Translations under genes and position numbers: made by a program | Shown: positions 31,730-32,583 of the stretch, in pieces | Position numbering within the stretch: position 1 is the first letter of the stretch | Layout of the letters: every line of letters begins with the position of its first letter | Notes under the pieces: generated by a model | Databases searched by the model: none | Told to the model about the DNA's origin: nothing | The model's input: only the letters and a program-made list of their open reading frames with translations | Source: Candidatus Faecicola pullistercoris | GTDB lineage: Bacteria; Bacillota; Clostridia; Christensenellales; CAG-917 | Length of the DNA stretch: 32,583 nucleotides | Assembly (NCBI GenBank): GCA_018714105.1 | Contig: DVNW01000017.1 | Coordinates: 1-32,583, forward strand | Direction: 5' to 3'

Positions 31730-32583
31730 ATGGATTTTCTGACCAAACTCATCGAATCGCTTACCGGAAATACGCTTCCCGAAGCTGTTTCGTATCTTTC
31801 GGTTATAGGCGTTCTGGTTGCAGTTATCCTTTTTGTCTGCTTCCTTGGCAAAGTAGGTAAGAAAAAAAGCGAAGTCGTTGCATATTGCAAAAAGGTTTCA
31901 GACTATCTCGCTTCTGCAGGCACGGTTACCGAAGACAATCTTGCCGATTTTAACGAAAAATGTTTCGGCCCGGACGCCCCCGCGGCCATCAAACAGGGTT
32001 GGTCGGCGTTTTTACAGGATAAATTCGGTTATCCCAGCGAATACATAGATACGACTAAAGTTACTTTGGCTTCCGCAAATTCGTTTGCCGCGGCCGGAAG
32101 TAAACTTTATATGGCCATAGTTTCCGTGGCGTTTATCGTGGCGGTAGGTCTGGCTTCCACGCCCGTTGCCGCTTTCCTTGCTTTATTGACCGTTCCCGTA
32201 GCTTTTATACTCAATTACGTTTTGTGCAAAAAAGCTCTTAAGAATTCCGAAGCAGTAGTAGCGGAAGAACTTCGTGCCCTCGAAGATTTCGAAGACGACC
32301 TCGACGCCTGCGTCAATATTCAGAGGCTTTGCGATTACAGCCGAGATACCGCCGATATGCAGGAGGTTATCGACGCTATAAACGAAATAGCAGATTATGA
32401 AAACAGCAAGCAACCTAAATCCAAAAAGGAAATGCTTGAAGAAGAGGAAGAGGAGGTTGAGCCCGAACCTGAGCCTGAGCCTGAACCCGAGCCCGAACCT
32501 GAGCCCGAACCTGAGCCCGAACCCGAGCCCGAACCCGAGCCCGAACCCGAGCCCGAACCCGAGCCCGAGCCCGAGCCCGAACC
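31730..32583 (+). CDS. Membrane protein with C-terminal Glu-Pro repeat, cut by window end
   Basis: The frame is open from the ATG at 31730 (preceded by GGGAGGAG) to the last base, giving 284 visible residues. Residues about 19-40 are a first membrane segment. A soluble stretch of about 85 residues contains F-G-P-D-A-P-A-A-I-K-Q-G-W and F-G-Y-P-S-E-Y-I. Two close membrane segments follow (about 127-146 and 148-168), then an acidic helical region (170-235). From residue 244 the chain is a pure Glu-Pro dipeptide repeat that continues past the window. Such rods often span a cell wall or act as spacers. Topology, length and function cannot be settled without the missing end; the protein family is not recognised. 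Confidence 0.75.
   Translation, partial: MDFLTKLIESLTGNTLPEAVSYLSVIGVLVAVILFVCFLGKVGKKKSEVVAYCKKVSDYLASAGTVTEDNLADFNEKCFGPDAPAAIKQGWSAFLQDKFGYPSEYIDTTKVTLASANSFAAAGSKLYMAIVSVAFIVAVGLASTPVAAFLALLTVPVAFILNYVLCKKALKNSEAVVAEELRALEDFEDDLDACVNIQRLCDYSRDTADMQEVIDAINEIADYENSKQPKSKKEMLEEEEEEVEPEPEPEPEPEPEPEPEPEPEPEPEPEPEPEPEPEPEPEPE
32459..32583 (+). repeat. Hexanucleotide tandem repeat encoding (Glu-Pro)n
   Basis: Twenty complete GAR-CCY units (6 bp) plus five bases of another fill the last 125 bases without interruption, in frame with the 31730 gene. Variation is limited to silent third positions (GAG/GAA, CCC/CCT). The array becomes purer toward the window edge. Six-base units cannot shift the frame when gained or lost, so the length may vary while the gene stays intact. 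Confidence 0.95.

Noticed and set aside
32459-32583. Glu-Pro repeat as a TonB-type energy transducer
   Set aside because: TonB rods are mixed Glu-Pro/Lys-Pro in Gram-negative proteins with one N-terminal membrane segment; this protein has three segments and a Gram-positive context.

Overview
The window looks like a chromosomal segment of an anaerobic, acetate-forming member of the Bacillota (Clostridia), probably an uncultured gut-type lineage. The gene order carries a Bacillus-like ylb block (rsmD, coaD, ylbJ, tmcAL/ylbM, DUF177/ylbN, rpmF) and a plsX-rnc-smc-ftsY block. It also has a Gram-positive AddAB pair, a zinc-ribbon form of L32, an FtsY without an acidic N-terminal domain, a DivIVA-like protein and Clostridia-type PadR/HAAS and DUF2156 proteins. 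No sequence search was possible, so the lineage is inferred.

Layout. 1-740 is strikingly AT-rich and unlike the rest. It holds the 3' end of a HEPN (LA2681-like) gene followed by two large inverted repeats, and looks like the edge of an acquired island. 740-1033 is a multi-hairpin leader ending in a terminator-like hairpin directly before a PnuC-type vitamin transporter (1034-1750). 1793-4233 holds a tail-anchored acidic protein, a PadR regulator overlapping its likely HAAS membrane-protein target, and a membrane-anchored PH-like protein. 4347-6197 is a DUF2156-Eis-like GNAT fusion. 6298-10539 is one operon: aconitase-superfamily hydratase, 5-formyl-THF cyclo-ligase, rsmD, a shortened coaD and a coiled-coil protein. 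10544-12719 (minus) is ylbJ and tmcAL. tmcAL diverges from pta-ackA (12868-15078) across overlapping promoters. 15186-17638 is DUF177-rpmF, tandem hairpins, then plsX-rnc. 17751-22243 is smc-ftsY. 22318-24876 (minus) is a DivIVA-like protein, an unrecognised protein and a lipoprotein. 25022-31634 is addB-addA. From 31730 to the end runs a membrane protein ending in an uninterrupted Glu-Pro repeat that leaves the window.

How the genes work together. Most of the window is housekeeping: ribosome maturation and translation (RsmD, TmcAL, L32, RNase III), CoA and phospholipid precursors (CoaD, PlsX), acetate fermentation (Pta, AckA), chromosome organisation and membrane targeting (SMC, FtsY), and double-strand-break repair (AddAB). 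Many sigma-A-type promoters with 16-18 nt spacers and several clear intrinsic terminators can be read directly and mark the operon boundaries.

I found no complete new defence system, CRISPR array, rRNA or tRNA. The best candidates for undescribed biology are RNA-level: the structured pnuC leader, a 12-bp hairpin burying the start codon of the 23020-24021 gene with its ribosome-binding site in the loop, and the inverted-repeat block behind the HEPN fragment.
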